The position numbers and the translations under genes are program-made. Below are positions 1 through 8,800 of a stretch of DNA of 31,072 bases, one piece after another (positions within the stretch are counted from its first letter, which is position 1; each line of letters opens with the position of its first letter). This stretch comes from CAZMGG01 sp964565715 (GTDB taxonomy: Bacteria; Planctomycetota; UBA1135; UBA2386). The notes below the pieces were generated by a model that saw only the letters and a program-made list of their open reading frames with translations, ran no database searches and was not told the DNA's origin. The stretch lies in the NCBI GenBank assembly GCA_964565715.1, contig CAZMGG010000064.1, positions 1 to 31,072 of the forward strand. Reading direction: 5' to 3'.

Positions 1-2
1 TC

Positions 3-89
3 ACCCAGAACGCGAAGCAGGCCATGGTCATGCTGTGGAACGCCTGCGTCGACCTCGACCTGCTGTTCGAGGAGCCCGGCTCGGACTGA
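3..89 (+). CDS. C-terminal end of an unrecognised protein (partial)
   Basis: The window opens inside a reading frame that ends at TGA 87-89. The 28 visible residues end in Leu-Leu-Phe-Glu-Glu-Pro-Gly-Ser-Asp and include an amphipathic stretch (MVMLWNACVDLDLLF), so it reads like a genuine protein tail. I cannot assign a family from so little. It lies about 90 bases upstream of the promoter proposed for the restriction-modification operon and is probably a separate transcription unit or the end of an upstream accessory gene. Confidence 0.4.
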   Translation, partial: TQNAKQAMVMLWNACVDLDLLFEEPGSD

Positions 90-175
90 GGGGGCGTCGC
101 CAGGCCATCTGTTGCGGCATGGCGATATGCTTGACCCGTTTACACGCTCGTATCCAACCTACTTCGATTTTTCTG

Positions 176-203
176 TTGCCAACGTCACGATCCGAGGTAT
201 CTT
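176..203 (+). promoter_or_regulatory. Candidate sigma70-like promoter of the RM/CBASS operon
   Basis: TTGCCA at 176-181 and TATCTT at 198-203 are separated by 16 bases, inside an unusually AT-rich stretch (about 110-230) in front of the first specificity gene. Transcription would start near 210, a few bases before the TTG codon at 217, so the message could be nearly leaderless. The assignment rests on pattern and position only. Confidence 0.35.
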
Positions 204-216
204 TCTCCTTCATAGC

Positions 217-837
217 TTGAATACTCGACGATCACCTCGGCCCCACGATCGCAACCGGCCCACCCGCCTCGGGCAGGCCGTCGAGCTTCAGTCCGGCTAT
301 GTCGAGCCCCGCCCCGGCCCCCGACACCCGAGCGAGGTCCGCGTCGTCCGTGCCAGCGATGTCGGTGCCGACGGCAGCATCGACTGGGCCCACCTGGGGT
401 CCTGCCCTGCCTCGTCCAAGGCAGCCCGCGCCGCCCTCCACCACGGCGACCTCCTGGTCACCACGCGGACCACGGCGCCGCGCACCATCGCCATCGATCA
501 CCCGCCCCCCGCCGTGGTGGCCGGCGCCCAGTTCGCCATCCTCCGGCCCGACCCGGAACAGGTCGATCCCAGCTGGCTCGCCTGGTGGATGAACTCGGAC
601 CGTGCCAGCCACCGCCTCCGGCTGGCCTTCAAGGGTTCCACGATGCCCTTCCTCTCCCTGGCCGCGCTCGCCGAGTTCCCGATCGAGATCCCACCCATCG
701 CCACCCAGCGGACCATCGCCCGCGTGCACGCCCTGCGCCAGCGCTGCACCACGCTGTCCGAGCGGCTCGACCGCTGCCTCGGCCGTCTCCTCGAAGCCCG
801 GAACCTCAACCCTCTCTCCCCCGCCTCGTCACGATGA
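217..837 (+). CDS. Half-size type I restriction specificity (S) protein
   Basis: This resembles one target-recognition domain plus one conserved helical spacer of HsdS, about half the usual 400-residue subunit. Visible S-subunit features are the opening pattern RLGQAVELQSGYV, the HHGDLLVTTR turn, WLAWWMNS, and the C-terminal FPIEIPPIATQRTIARV stretch leading into a helix, the usual end of a TRD and start of the spacer. The frame is open back to ATG 112 and ATG 127, but family resemblance begins only near residue 17 after TTG 217, and the upstream part is AT-rich promoter-like DNA. I therefore prefer TTG 217 (206 residues). No Shine-Dalgarno is evident for any candidate start. The stop overlaps the hsdM start (ATGA, 834-837), so the two are translationally coupled. 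Half-S proteins can act as dimers in some type I systems; whether this one is functional is unknown. Confidence 0.7.
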   Translation: MNTRRSPRPHDRNRPTRLGQAVELQSGYVEPRPGPRHPSEVRVVRASDVGADGSIDWAHLGSCPASSKAARAALHHGDLLVTTRTTAPRTIAIDHPPPAVVAGAQFAILRPDPEQVDPSWLAWWMNSDRASHRLRLAFKGSTMPFLSLAALAEFPIEIPPIATQRTIARVHALRQRCTTLSERLDRCLGRLLEARNLNPLSPASSR

Positions 838-2330
838 GCCACGAAACCACCCAGCAGGAGATCAACGACATCCTGTTCCGCGCCTGCGACACCTTCCGCG
901 GCGTGATCGACCCCGGCCAGTACAAGGACTACATCCTGGTGATGCTGTTCCTGAAGTACCTGACCGACCTCAGGGACGACAAGCGCGCCGAATACCGCAA
1001 GCGCTACCAGGGTGACGAGCAGCGGGTGGAGCGGGCCATGGCCCGCGAGCGTTTCGTGCTGCCGAAGGACAGCGACTTCCATCATCTGAAGAGCCGGCGC
1101 GAGGCGCCCAACCTCGGCGAGGAGTTCAACATGGTCCTCGAGCGGATCGAGGACGCCAACAAGCAGAAGCTCGACGGGGTGTTCCGCAACATCGACTTCA
1201 ACAGCGAGGCCAACCTGGGCTCGACCAGGGAGCGCAACGCCCGCCTGAAGCACCTGATCGACGACTTCGCCAACCCGAAGCTCGACCTGCGGCCTTCCCG
1301 GCTGGGGATGCGCGACGTGATCGGCGATGCCTATGAGTACCTGATCGGCAGCTTCGCGGCCGACTCGGGCAAGAAGGGCGGCGAGTTCTACACGCCCGGG
1401 GAGGTGGCGCAGGTGCTCGCCAGGCTGGTGGCGCCGAAGAAGGGCGACCGGATCTGTGATCCGTGCTGCGGCTCGGCCTCCCTGCTGATCCGCGCGGCCC
1501 GCGAGGTCGGCTCGGAGGACTACGCGCTGTTCGGGCAGGAATACAACGGCAGCACCTGGGCGCTGGCGCGCATGAACATGTTCCTGCACGGCATCGACGG
1601 CGCCCGGATCGAGCGCGGCGACACGATCAGGAACCCGCGGCTGCTGGAGGACGACGCGCTGATGCGGTTCGAGGTGGTGGTGGCCAATCCGCCGTTCTCG
1701 CTGGACAAGTGGGGGCACGAGGACGTGGGCAAGAAGGACCCGTTCGCGCGGTTCGTGCGGGGTCTGCCGCCGAAGAGCAAGGGCGACTACGCGTTCATTT
1801 CGCACATGGTCAGCACGCTGGTCGAGGGCGAGGGGCGCGCGGCGGTGGTGGTGCCGCACGGGGTGCTGTTCCGCGGGGCGTCGGAGGGCAAGATCCGGCG
1901 GCAGCTGGTGGAGGAGAATCTGCTGTCGGGGGTGGTGGGGCTGCCCGCGAACCTGTTCTTCGGGACCACCATCGCTGCTGCCATCCTGGTGTTCGACAAG
2001 GGCAAGAAGGACAAGGGGGTGTTCTTCGTGGATGCCAGCCGGGAGTTCGCGGACGGCAAGAAGCAGAACCGGCTGCGGGCGGAGGACATCGACAAGATCG
2101 TGGCGACGTGGCGGGCGCGGAAGGATGTGGAGAAGTACGCGAAACTGGTGGGGCTGGCGGAGATCGAGGCGAATGACTTCAACCTGAACATCCCGTTGTA
2201 CGTGGACACGTTCGAGGAGGAGGAGCCGATCGACGTCGCGGCGGTGCAGCGGGAGATCGCGGAGATCGAGGCGGAACTGGCGAAGACCAAGGGGGAGCTG
2301 GCGGCGGCGCTGAAGGCGATGGGGTTGTGA
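834..2330 (+). CDS. hsdM: Type I restriction-modification methyltransferase subunit HsdM
   Basis: N6-adenine DNA methyltransferase of a type I restriction-modification enzyme, 498 residues, the family's usual length. The N-terminal helical domain (HsdM_N) occupies about residues 5-150. The catalytic N6_Mtase domain contains the SAM-binding motif I at residue 209 (DPCCGSASLL) and the catalytic NPPF motif IV at 285-288. The GGEFYTPGEVAQVLARL segment ahead of motif I is typical. Motif I is slightly unusual, with Ala where many relatives have the second Gly. The C-terminal 30 residues form a charged coiled coil (EIEAELAKTKGELAAAL) that usually contacts the S subunit. The start overlaps the preceding half-S gene by 4 nt and the stop overlaps the next hsdS (GTGA). 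Base composition is strongly GC-rich, like hsdR downstream. Confidence 0.95.
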   Translation: MSHETTQQEINDILFRACDTFRGVIDPGQYKDYILVMLFLKYLTDLRDDKRAEYRKRYQGDEQRVERAMARERFVLPKDSDFHHLKSRREAPNLGEEFNMVLERIEDANKQKLDGVFRNIDFNSEANLGSTRERNARLKHLIDDFANPKLDLRPSRLGMRDVIGDAYEYLIGSFAADSGKKGGEFYTPGEVAQVLARLVAPKKGDRICDPCCGSASLLIRAAREVGSEDYALFGQEYNGSTWALARMNMFLHGIDGARIERGDTIRNPRLLEDDALMRFEVVVANPPFSLDKWGHEDVGKKDPFARFVRGLPPKSKGDYAFISHMVSTLVEGEGRAAVVVPHGVLFRGASEGKIRRQLVEENLLSGVVGLPANLFFGTTIAAAILVFDKGKKDKGVFFVDASREFADGKKQNRLRAEDIDKIVATWRARKDVEKYAKLVGLAEIEANDFNLNIPLYVDTFEEEEPIDVAAVQREIAEIEAELAKTKGELAAALKAMGL

Positions 2331-3526
2331 GAAAGCTGGGTACAGTCCGCTTCGGAGATATCGCCGTCTTCAGGAACGGCGTCAACTTCGCGGCTGCACA
2401 GCGTGGCGGCACAGTGAAGCTGATCGGCGTTGCCGACTTCTGGGAGCGATCCACCCCTGACTTCCAATCCCTCCCGACGATCGATGCCGCTGCGGTTCCG
2501 CCAGACAGCCTCCTACGCAACGGAGACCTCCTCTTCGTGCGCTCCAACGGCAATCCCGACCTTGTCGGTCGCTGCCTGAGACTCGAGAACGTCAATGAGC
2601 CCGTAACTCATTCGGGCTTTACAGTTCGGGCACGCCTGGCGCACGACTCGGTTCGCCCCGAGATCGTTGCCATGATGTTCGAGTGCGGCCTAGCCAGGCG
2701 CGAACTTGCTCGCCGCGCCGGTGGCACGAACATCTCGAACCTAAGTCAGGACACGCTCTCCGAGCTGCCCGTCCCCAAGTTCACGCCGGATGTAGCGCAA
2801 CGAATCGTCGCACTTGCCATGCGATTGGCAGCCTGCGAATCCCTTTCCCGAGGTCGCATCGTGGCCAAGCGCCGGCTCAAGCGGGCGCTGCTGCAGCAGC
2901 TCACGAGTGGCGCTGCGCGCAATGCGAAGGTATCGGGAGTCTGGAAGCGCACACCGCTGGCAAGCTTGGCGACCGAGCTGACGACCAGGAATCGCTGCGG
3001 TTTCGGTGCCGAACGAGTGATGGGCGTCCTGAAGCACGAAGGCCTCGTGCCAATGCGCGAGCGCCTAATGGCCAGCAACCTGAGTCACTACAAGGTCGTG
3101 CCGCCGCGCGCCTTCGCCTACAACCCGATGAGAATCAACATCGGATCTATCGCGTACTCGTGGCACCAGCAGGACGTGCTCGTAAGCCCGGACTACGAGG
3201 TCTTCGCCACACGGCCCGATCAACTCGATCCACGCTATCTCGATCACGTGCGCCGGACTGCGGCGTGGTCGCGCTTCGTTAGCCGCGCAGGCAACGGGAG
3301 CGTGCGCGTCCGCATCTACTACCACGACCTCGCTCAGTTCGTCTTCCCGCTGCCTCCTCTACCCGAACAGAGGCGCATCGCCGGGCTCCTGGACAGCCTC
3401 GACCAAGAAATCGTCCTGCTGGAACGCCAGCTTGCCGCCTACCACCGGCTCAAGCGCGGCCTGATGCAAGGGCTTCTCACCGGCAATCTGGCCACCTCGA
3501 CAAAATCTGCCCCTCACACGCTCTAA
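2327..3526 (+). CDS. hsdS: Type I restriction specificity subunit HsdS (two TRDs)
   Basis: DNA-recognition subunit of the type I enzyme, 399 residues, with two target-recognition domains. TRD1 spans roughly residues 1-160 and includes LLRNGDLLFVRSNGNPDLVG and GGTNISNLSQDTLSELPVP. It is followed by a helical spacer ending RLKRALLQQLTSG. TRD2 spans about 205-350 and ends in FPLPPLPEQRRIAGLLDSLD, followed by a second spacer ending KRGLMQGLLTG. This is the normal circular repeat layout of a full S subunit. Translation starts at GTG 2327, overlapping the hsdM stop. Codon use is less GC-biased than in hsdM, as is common for frequently exchanged S genes. It ends at TAA 3524-3526, 11 bases before the CD-NTase. 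With the half-S gene upstream, hsdM is flanked by two specificity genes. Confidence 0.93.
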   Translation: MRKLGTVRFGDIAVFRNGVNFAAAQRGGTVKLIGVADFWERSTPDFQSLPTIDAAAVPPDSLLRNGDLLFVRSNGNPDLVGRCLRLENVNEPVTHSGFTVRARLAHDSVRPEIVAMMFECGLARRELARRAGGTNISNLSQDTLSELPVPKFTPDVAQRIVALAMRLAACESLSRGRIVAKRRLKRALLQQLTSGAARNAKVSGVWKRTPLASLATELTTRNRCGFGAERVMGVLKHEGLVPMRERLMASNLSHYKVVPPRAFAYNPMRINIGSIAYSWHQQDVLVSPDYEVFATRPDQLDPRYLDHVRRTAAWSRFVSRAGNGSVRVRIYYHDLAQFVFPLPPLPEQRRIAGLLDSLDQEIVLLERQLAAYHRLKRGLMQGLLTGNLATSTKSAPHTL

Positions 3527-3537
3527 GACACCGCAAG

Positions 3538-4428
3538 ATGACTACCCCGTCACTGACGACCTCCACCCGGTTTCTACGCTTCCTGAGCAACCTCGCCCTA
3601 ACTGAAGCGCAGCAAGCTGATGGCACCACCAAGCATGGCGGTGTCCGCCGCGCACTCAATGCGCACTACTACAACCTGTCAAGCACCGGCGCCCACAGCA
3701 TGTTGGTGGGATCCTGGGGCAAGTCTACCGAGGTCCGCCCACCCCGGGATATCGACGTCCTCTTCGAGTTGCCCGCTGACGTACATGCAAGATATGAGCA
3801 GGTGTTCTGGCCGCGCAACAAACAGTCGGAGCTGCTGCAGGAGGTGAAACGCATACTGGGATACACCTACCCTCACACAACCATGCGCGGAGATGGCCAA
3901 GTCGTCACAGTCCAGTTCGATTCCTACGCCGTAGAGGTCCTGCCTGCTTTCAGACTGCGAGATTCGAGGTTTCTGATCTGCGACACAAATGACGGAGGGC
4001 GATACAAGACGATTCACCCCGTCGCTGAGCAGGAGGCGGTGAGGATCTCGAACTCGAGCACAAACGGCAACACGCGTTGCCTGATCCGGATGATGAAATC
4101 GTGGCAGTCCATCTGCTCCGTCCCGATGAAGTCGTTCTGGATCGAGTTGCTAGCCGTCGAGTTTCTGCACTCATGGCAATACAGACATAATAGCGCCACC
4201 TATCACGACTGGATGGTCAGGGACTTCCTTGCTTACATCATACGTCGAGCAAGCGGCATTCTCTCCGTCCCAGGAACAGGCGAGATCATCAGCCTTGGGG
4301 ACGCGTGGAAGAGCAGGGCCGAGTCGGCTCACGCACGCGCGATCAAGGCCTGTTCAGCGACAAGTGAGTACGAGGCAGGTACTGAATGGCAAAAAATCTT
4401 CGGTGACCAGATGCCCTTGCTCCCATGA
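3538..4428 (+). CDS. CD-NTase (cGAS/DncV-like, SMODS) nucleotidyltransferase of a CBASS-like module
   Basis: Predicted nucleotide second-messenger synthase, 296 residues. The polymerase-beta-fold signature is clear: Gly58-Ser59 followed by the acidic pair Asp71-x-Asp73 in VGSWGKSTEVRPPRDIDVL, and a third acid at Glu133 in SYAVEVLPAF. The C-terminal helical half holds IELLAVEFL and a GDAWKSRAESAHARA segment typical of SMODS-type CD-NTases. By family knowledge these enzymes sense phage infection and make cyclic di- or trinucleotides (or linear oligonucleotides) that activate a partner effector. The next gene, overlapping by 4 nt, encodes a two-TM SLATT-type protein, a known effector class in such pairs. 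No Cap2/Cap3 (E1/E2/JAB) or HORMA/TRIP13 genes are nearby, so this is the minimal two-gene form. Start is ATG 3538, 11 bases after hsdS, with a weak GCAAG ribosome-binding sequence. GC content is lower than the flanking RM genes. The nucleotide product cannot be read from sequence. Confidence 0.87.
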   Translation: MTTPSLTTSTRFLRFLSNLALTEAQQADGTTKHGGVRRALNAHYYNLSSTGAHSMLVGSWGKSTEVRPPRDIDVLFELPADVHARYEQVFWPRNKQSELLQEVKRILGYTYPHTTMRGDGQVVTVQFDSYAVEVLPAFRLRDSRFLICDTNDGGRYKTIHPVAEQEAVRISNSSTNGNTRCLIRMMKSWQSICSVPMKSFWIELLAVEFLHSWQYRHNSATYHDWMVRDFLAYIIRRASGILSVPGTGEIISLGDAWKSRAESAHARAIKACSATSEYEAGTEWQKIFGDQMPLLP

Positions 4429-4964
4429 CCAACAAGACCACTGAGCTCGCCAAGGAGTGCCAGCGGCTCTCAGAGAGCTGCCTGTACTCTTCCACTTCTT
4501 TCTTCATCCTACTTCGTCACCGCCGTCTGGTTCGTGGGGTATTCACGGTGGTTCCGTTGGTGTTCGGCGCTGTCGCGAGTTGGCAGCTGCTCATGGAGTC
4601 AGGGGTTGAGTGGATCCGAATCATGCTCGGGGTTCTGGCACTCGTTGGCGGTGTGATGCCGAGCATCTATGCAGCATTGAAGTTCGACGACGGCCTGGAA
4701 GCGTGCCGGGTTGCGGCTGCGCGATTCAAGAACCTCCAGGACCGCTTCCGTCAGCTCGCTCTGATATCGTCTCGCAAAGCCTTCGAGGAGTTCGAGCGAG
4801 AATTCCTGGAGTGCAGGGCTGATCTCGAGGGAGTCAGAGAAGCCGCGATCACACCGCCCGAGTGGTGCTTCCGGCGGGCTCAGGCGAAGGTGAAGAAGGG
4901 CGATTACTCGTTCGACGTTGACATCGAAGGAGTGGCCCAGGAGGCAGAGGAGCAGATACCATGA
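4425..4964 (+). CDS. SLATT-domain two-transmembrane effector, partner of the CD-NTase
   Basis: A 179-residue membrane protein matching the SLATT layout (SMODS and SLOG-associating two-TM effector). It has an N-terminal helix ending in a basic patch (RHRRLVRG), TM1 at about residues 37-56, TM2 at about 64-85, then a long amphipathic cytosolic helical tail (about 90-145) rich in Arg/Glu. SLATT proteins are proposed to form pores or otherwise damage the inner membrane when the cognate nucleotide signal appears. The ATG overlaps the CD-NTase stop (ATGA 4425-4428) and its own stop overlaps dinD (ATGA 4961-4964), so it is locked between them in one transcript. The assignment rests on two-TM topology, size, tail character and the CD-NTase neighbour; sequence motifs in this family are weak. 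Confidence 0.75.
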   Translation: MTNKTTELAKECQRLSESCLYSSTSFFILLRHRRLVRGVFTVVPLVFGAVASWQLLMESGVEWIRIMLGVLALVGGVMPSIYAALKFDDGLEACRVAAARFKNLQDRFRQLALISSRKAFEEFEREFLECRADLEGVREAAITPPEWCFRRAQAKVKKGDYSFDVDIEGVAQEAEEQIP

Positions 4965-5827
4965 CCATGCACCGTGACCTGATCACCAAGCTGTTCCGCT
5001 CCTTCGAGGACATCGCGCACCGCGAAGGCGAGACCGACTACTGGTACGCCCGCGAGCTCCAGCCCCTCCTCGGCTACACGGAGTGGCGCAACTTCACCGC
5101 CGCCATCGACCGCGCCAGGCAGGCCTGCCAGAACTCCGGCCACGACGTCGATGACCATTTTGTTGGCGTCGACAAAATGGTCGACCTCGGCTCCGGCGCC
5201 CAGCGCCGCATCGACGACATCGCCCTTACCCGCTACGCCGCCTACCTCGTCGCCATGAACGGCGACCCCCGCAAGGACGCCGTCGCCTTCGCCCAGACCT
5301 ACTTTGCCGTCCAGACCCGCAAGCAGGAACTCATCGAGTCCCGCCTCGCCGAGATCGAACGCCTGGAGGCCCGCCGCAGCCTCGTCGCCAGCGAGAAGGA
5401 GCTGTCCGGCGTGATCTTCGAGAGGCTGCGCGAGAACGAGAGCTTCGCCCGCATCCGCAGCAAGGGCGACGCCGCCCTGTTCGGTGGCTGGACCACCCGC
5501 GACATGAAGAAGCGCCTCGGCGTGCCCGAGCCCCGGGCCTTGGCCGACTTCCTGCCCACCATCACCATCAAGGCCAAGGACCTCGCCAACGAGATGACCT
5601 CGCACAACGTCAAGGCCAAGGACTTGCGCAGCGAGGGAGCCATCACCCAGGACCACGTCGAGAACAACCGCGAGCTGCGGGATGCCCTCGGCCGGCGTGG
5701 CATCAAGCCCGAGGAACTGCCAGCGGAAGAGGATGTCCGCAAGATGGAGCGCCGGCTCCTGTCCGAGCAGAAGAAGCTGCCCCGCCAGGTGCGCAAGCTC
5801 GAGATCGACGAGGGCGAGGAGCCGTGA
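4961..5827 (+). CDS. dinD: DinD (DNA-damage-inducible protein D) family protein
   Basis: A 288-residue DinD homologue with the BRO-N/KilA-N-like N-terminal region: YWYARELQPLLGYTEWRNF at about 27-45, the AIDRARQAC helix, and DHFVGVDKMVDLGSGAQR. DinD of E. coli is SOS-induced and is reported to antagonise RecA filaments; DinD genes are also recurrent passengers of type I RM loci. Here it sits between the SLATT gene (4-nt overlap) and hsdR (GTGA overlap at 5824), so it is expressed with the defence genes. The C-terminal half is charged (KKRLGVPEPRALADFLP, KAKDLANEMTSHNVKAKDL). An alternative in-frame ATG lies at 4967. Within the gene, 5154-5183 is a perfect AT-rich inverted repeat, listed separately. 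Confidence 0.88.
   Translation: MTMHRDLITKLFRSFEDIAHREGETDYWYARELQPLLGYTEWRNFTAAIDRARQACQNSGHDVDDHFVGVDKMVDLGSGAQRRIDDIALTRYAAYLVAMNGDPRKDAVAFAQTYFAVQTRKQELIESRLAEIERLEARRSLVASEKELSGVIFERLRENESFARIRSKGDAALFGGWTTRDMKKRLGVPEPRALADFLPTITIKAKDLANEMTSHNVKAKDLRSEGAITQDHVENNRELRDALGRRGIKPEELPAEEDVRKMERRLLSEQKKLPRQVRKLEIDEGEEP
5154..5183. repeat. Perfect 11-bp inverted repeat inside dinD
   Basis: GACCATTTTGT (5154-5164) and ACAAAATGGTC (5173-5183) are exact reverse complements around an 8-base loop. The arms use TTT, GTT and AAA codons in a gene that otherwise strongly prefers G or C in third positions. They encode the conserved HFVGVDKMV region of DinD, so amino-acid constraint explains part of the sequence but not the symmetry. 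Confidence 0.7.
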
Positions 5828-8800
5828 CCCCCGACCCCGTCCCCTCGCAGACGCCGGCCTACCTCGAGGACGACCTCTCGCAGATCCCGGCAGTCCTGCT
5901 GCTGCAGAACCTCGGCTACGAGTACCTCACCCCCACCGAGGCCCGGAAGCTGCGCGGCGGCCGCGAGTCCCAGGTGCTGCTGGTCGACGTCCTTGCCGAA
6001 CAGCTCCGCAAGATCAACCGCGTCCGCTACCGCGGCGAAGACCTGCCGTTCACCGAGGCCGCCATCGCCGAGGCGATCCGGCTGCTGCGTGACATCGACC
6101 AGGGCAGCGGGCTGCTGCGCACCAACCTCGCCGTGTGGGACCTGCTGCGGCTCGGTACCGCCCAGGAGCAGACCATCCAGGGCGACAAGAAGAGCTTCAC
6201 GCTCCGGTATGTCGACTGGGACATCCCCGCCAACAACCGCTTCCACGTCACCGAGGAATTCGCGGTGACGCGTCAGGACGGCGACGGCACCCTGGTCCCC
6301 GATCTCGTCCTGTTCTGCAACGGCATCCCCTTCGCGGTGATCGAGTGCAAGCGGCCCGGCATCAAGAAGCCGCTCGAGCAGGCCATCAGCCAGCACATCC
6401 GCAACCAGAAGGACGGGGCCATCCCGGCCCTCTACCACCATGCGCAGGTGCTGCTCGGTCTCGCGGTGGACGAGGCGTCGTACGCCACCGTCGGCACCAG
6501 CGCGAAGTTCTGGGGGCAGTGGAAGGAACGCGCCTGGCCCGAATCCGAGATCCTCGACCTCGTCAACCGGCCGGCGCCGTCAGGTGTGAAGGACAGCGTG
6601 TTCGGCTGGCGCGAGTTCGGCAGCACGGAGCGCGACTACCTGGTCCATCTCGAATCGCAGGGCGGCCGTGGACTGACCGAGCAGGACCGCCTGCTGTGGG
6701 CGCTGTGCCGGCCCCCACGCCTGCTGGAGCTCGCGGACCGCTACACCGTGTTCGACGCGGGCGAACGCAAACTGGCTCGGTACCAGCAGTTGCGGTGCGT
6801 CGAGAAGGCCATGGCGCGGCTCCGGCAGCGCGATGCCGAGGGCAAGCGGCTCGGCGGCATCGTCTGGCACACCCAGGGCAGCGGCAAGAGCCTGACCATG
6901 GTGATGCTGGCCGAGGCGATCCTGCGCGACCCCTCGATCCACGAGCCCAAGATCGTGCTGGTGACCGACCGGATCGATCTCGATGACCAGATCTACGGCA
7001 CGTTCAAGAACTGCGGCGCCGAACTGGCGCAGGCCACCACCGGTCAGGGGCTGCTGGACCTGCTGGGGGATGGGCGGACGCGCATCGTCACCACGCTGAT
7101 CCACAAGTTCCAGACGGCGATCGAGGGCAGCCGGGGCATCCGGATCGAACGGGACAACGTGTTCGTGCTCGTCGACGAGAGCCACCGTACCAACTTCGGC
7201 TCCCTGCACGCGGCGATGAACCGCGTGCTGCCGAACGCGTGCCTGATCGGTTTCACCGGCACGCCGGTGCTGAAGCGCGATCGCAACGTGCTGCTCAAGT
7301 TCGGCGGCTTCATCGACACGTACACCATCGACGAGGCGGTTGCCGACAAGGCGGTAGTGCCCCTGCTGTACGAGGGGCGGCACGTGCTGCAGAGCGTCGA
7401 CGACAAGGTGATCGACGCGTGGTTCGAGCGGGTGGTGCAGGACCTGTCGCCGGAGCAGAGGAGGGACCTGAAGACGCGGTTCGCGACCAGGAACCAGCTC
7501 AACCGCACCGAGCAGAAGATCATGGCGGTGGCCTGGGACCTGCATGAGCACTACCGGCAGAACTGGCAGGGGACGGGGTTCAAGGCCCAGCTCACCGCAC
7601 CGAGCAAGGCCGACGCCCTGCTGTACCAGCGCTGCTTCGAGCAGTTCGGCGGCGTGTCGAGTGCCGTGCTGATCTCGCCGCCCGACCAGCGGGAAGGGCA
7701 CGATGAGGTCGACGAGATCGGCGATCCCTCGGGTCGCCCGGACGTGAACGACTTCTGGACGAAGATGATGAAGCGGTTTGGTATTGAGGAGCAGTACCAG
7801 AAGAGTCTGATCGCCCAGTTCAAGGTCGAGGGTGATCCCGAGATCCTGATCGTCGTCGACAAGCTGCTGACCGGCTTCGACGCGCCGCGCAACACGGTGC
7901 TGTATGTGACGCGCTCGCTGAAGGAACACGGGCTGCTGCAGGCGATCGCCCGCGTCAACCGGTTGCACGAGGGCAAGGAGTTCGGCTTCGTCGTCGACTA
8001 CTACGGCGTGCTGAAGAAGCTCGGTGACGCGCTCGAGCTGTACGCGTCGTTCGATGGCGAGTACGAGGCGGCCGACATCGCCAGCGCAGTGCAGGATGTC
8101 GATGCCGAGTGTCAGCAGTTGCCGCAGCGCCACACCGATGTGTGGCAGTGTTTCGCCGCGGTCACGAACAAGCACGACCGTGAGGCGATGATCGGGGCGC
8201 TCGCCGCGGCCGAGGATCGGGAACGCTTCTACGAGCGCCTGGGCAGGTTCGCGCGCACCATGCAGGTGGCGATGTCGAGCGCGTCGTTCCTGGAGCAGGC
8301 CGAGCCTCGGAAGATCGCGCGCTACCGCGAGGACCTGAAGTACTTCGTCGACCTGCGGGTGTCGGTCGCAAGACGCTACGCCGAGAGGATCGACTTCGGA
8401 CAGTACCAGGAGCGCATCCAGAAGCTGCTCGACGTGCATGTGAAGAGCAGCGACGTGAAGGTGCTCGTCGAGCCGGTGAGCATCTTCGACAAGGAAGCTT
8501 TCCAGCGGGAGATCGACGAGTTGGATGGCGACCGCAGCAAGGCGCTGACGATCGCCAACCGCGTGAAGGCCGCGATCCACGAACACATGGCCGAGGACCC
8601 CGCCTTCTACCAGCGGTTCTCGGAGCTGCTGAAGCAGGCGATCGACGAGTTCCACCAGCAGCGGCTCGACGACGCCGCGTTCCTCGCCAGGGTGCGCGAG
8701 ATCGCGGCGAACGTGCGGGACCGGGGCGGCGACGACCTCCCCAAGGAACTCGCCGGACGGGACGTGGCGCGGGCGTACTTCGGCATCGCCCGCGATGGCC

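Noticed and set aside
112..216. ATG 112 or 127 as start of the half-S gene
   Set aside because: The added residues do not resemble S subunits and the DNA is promoter-like. Not excluded, only less likely.
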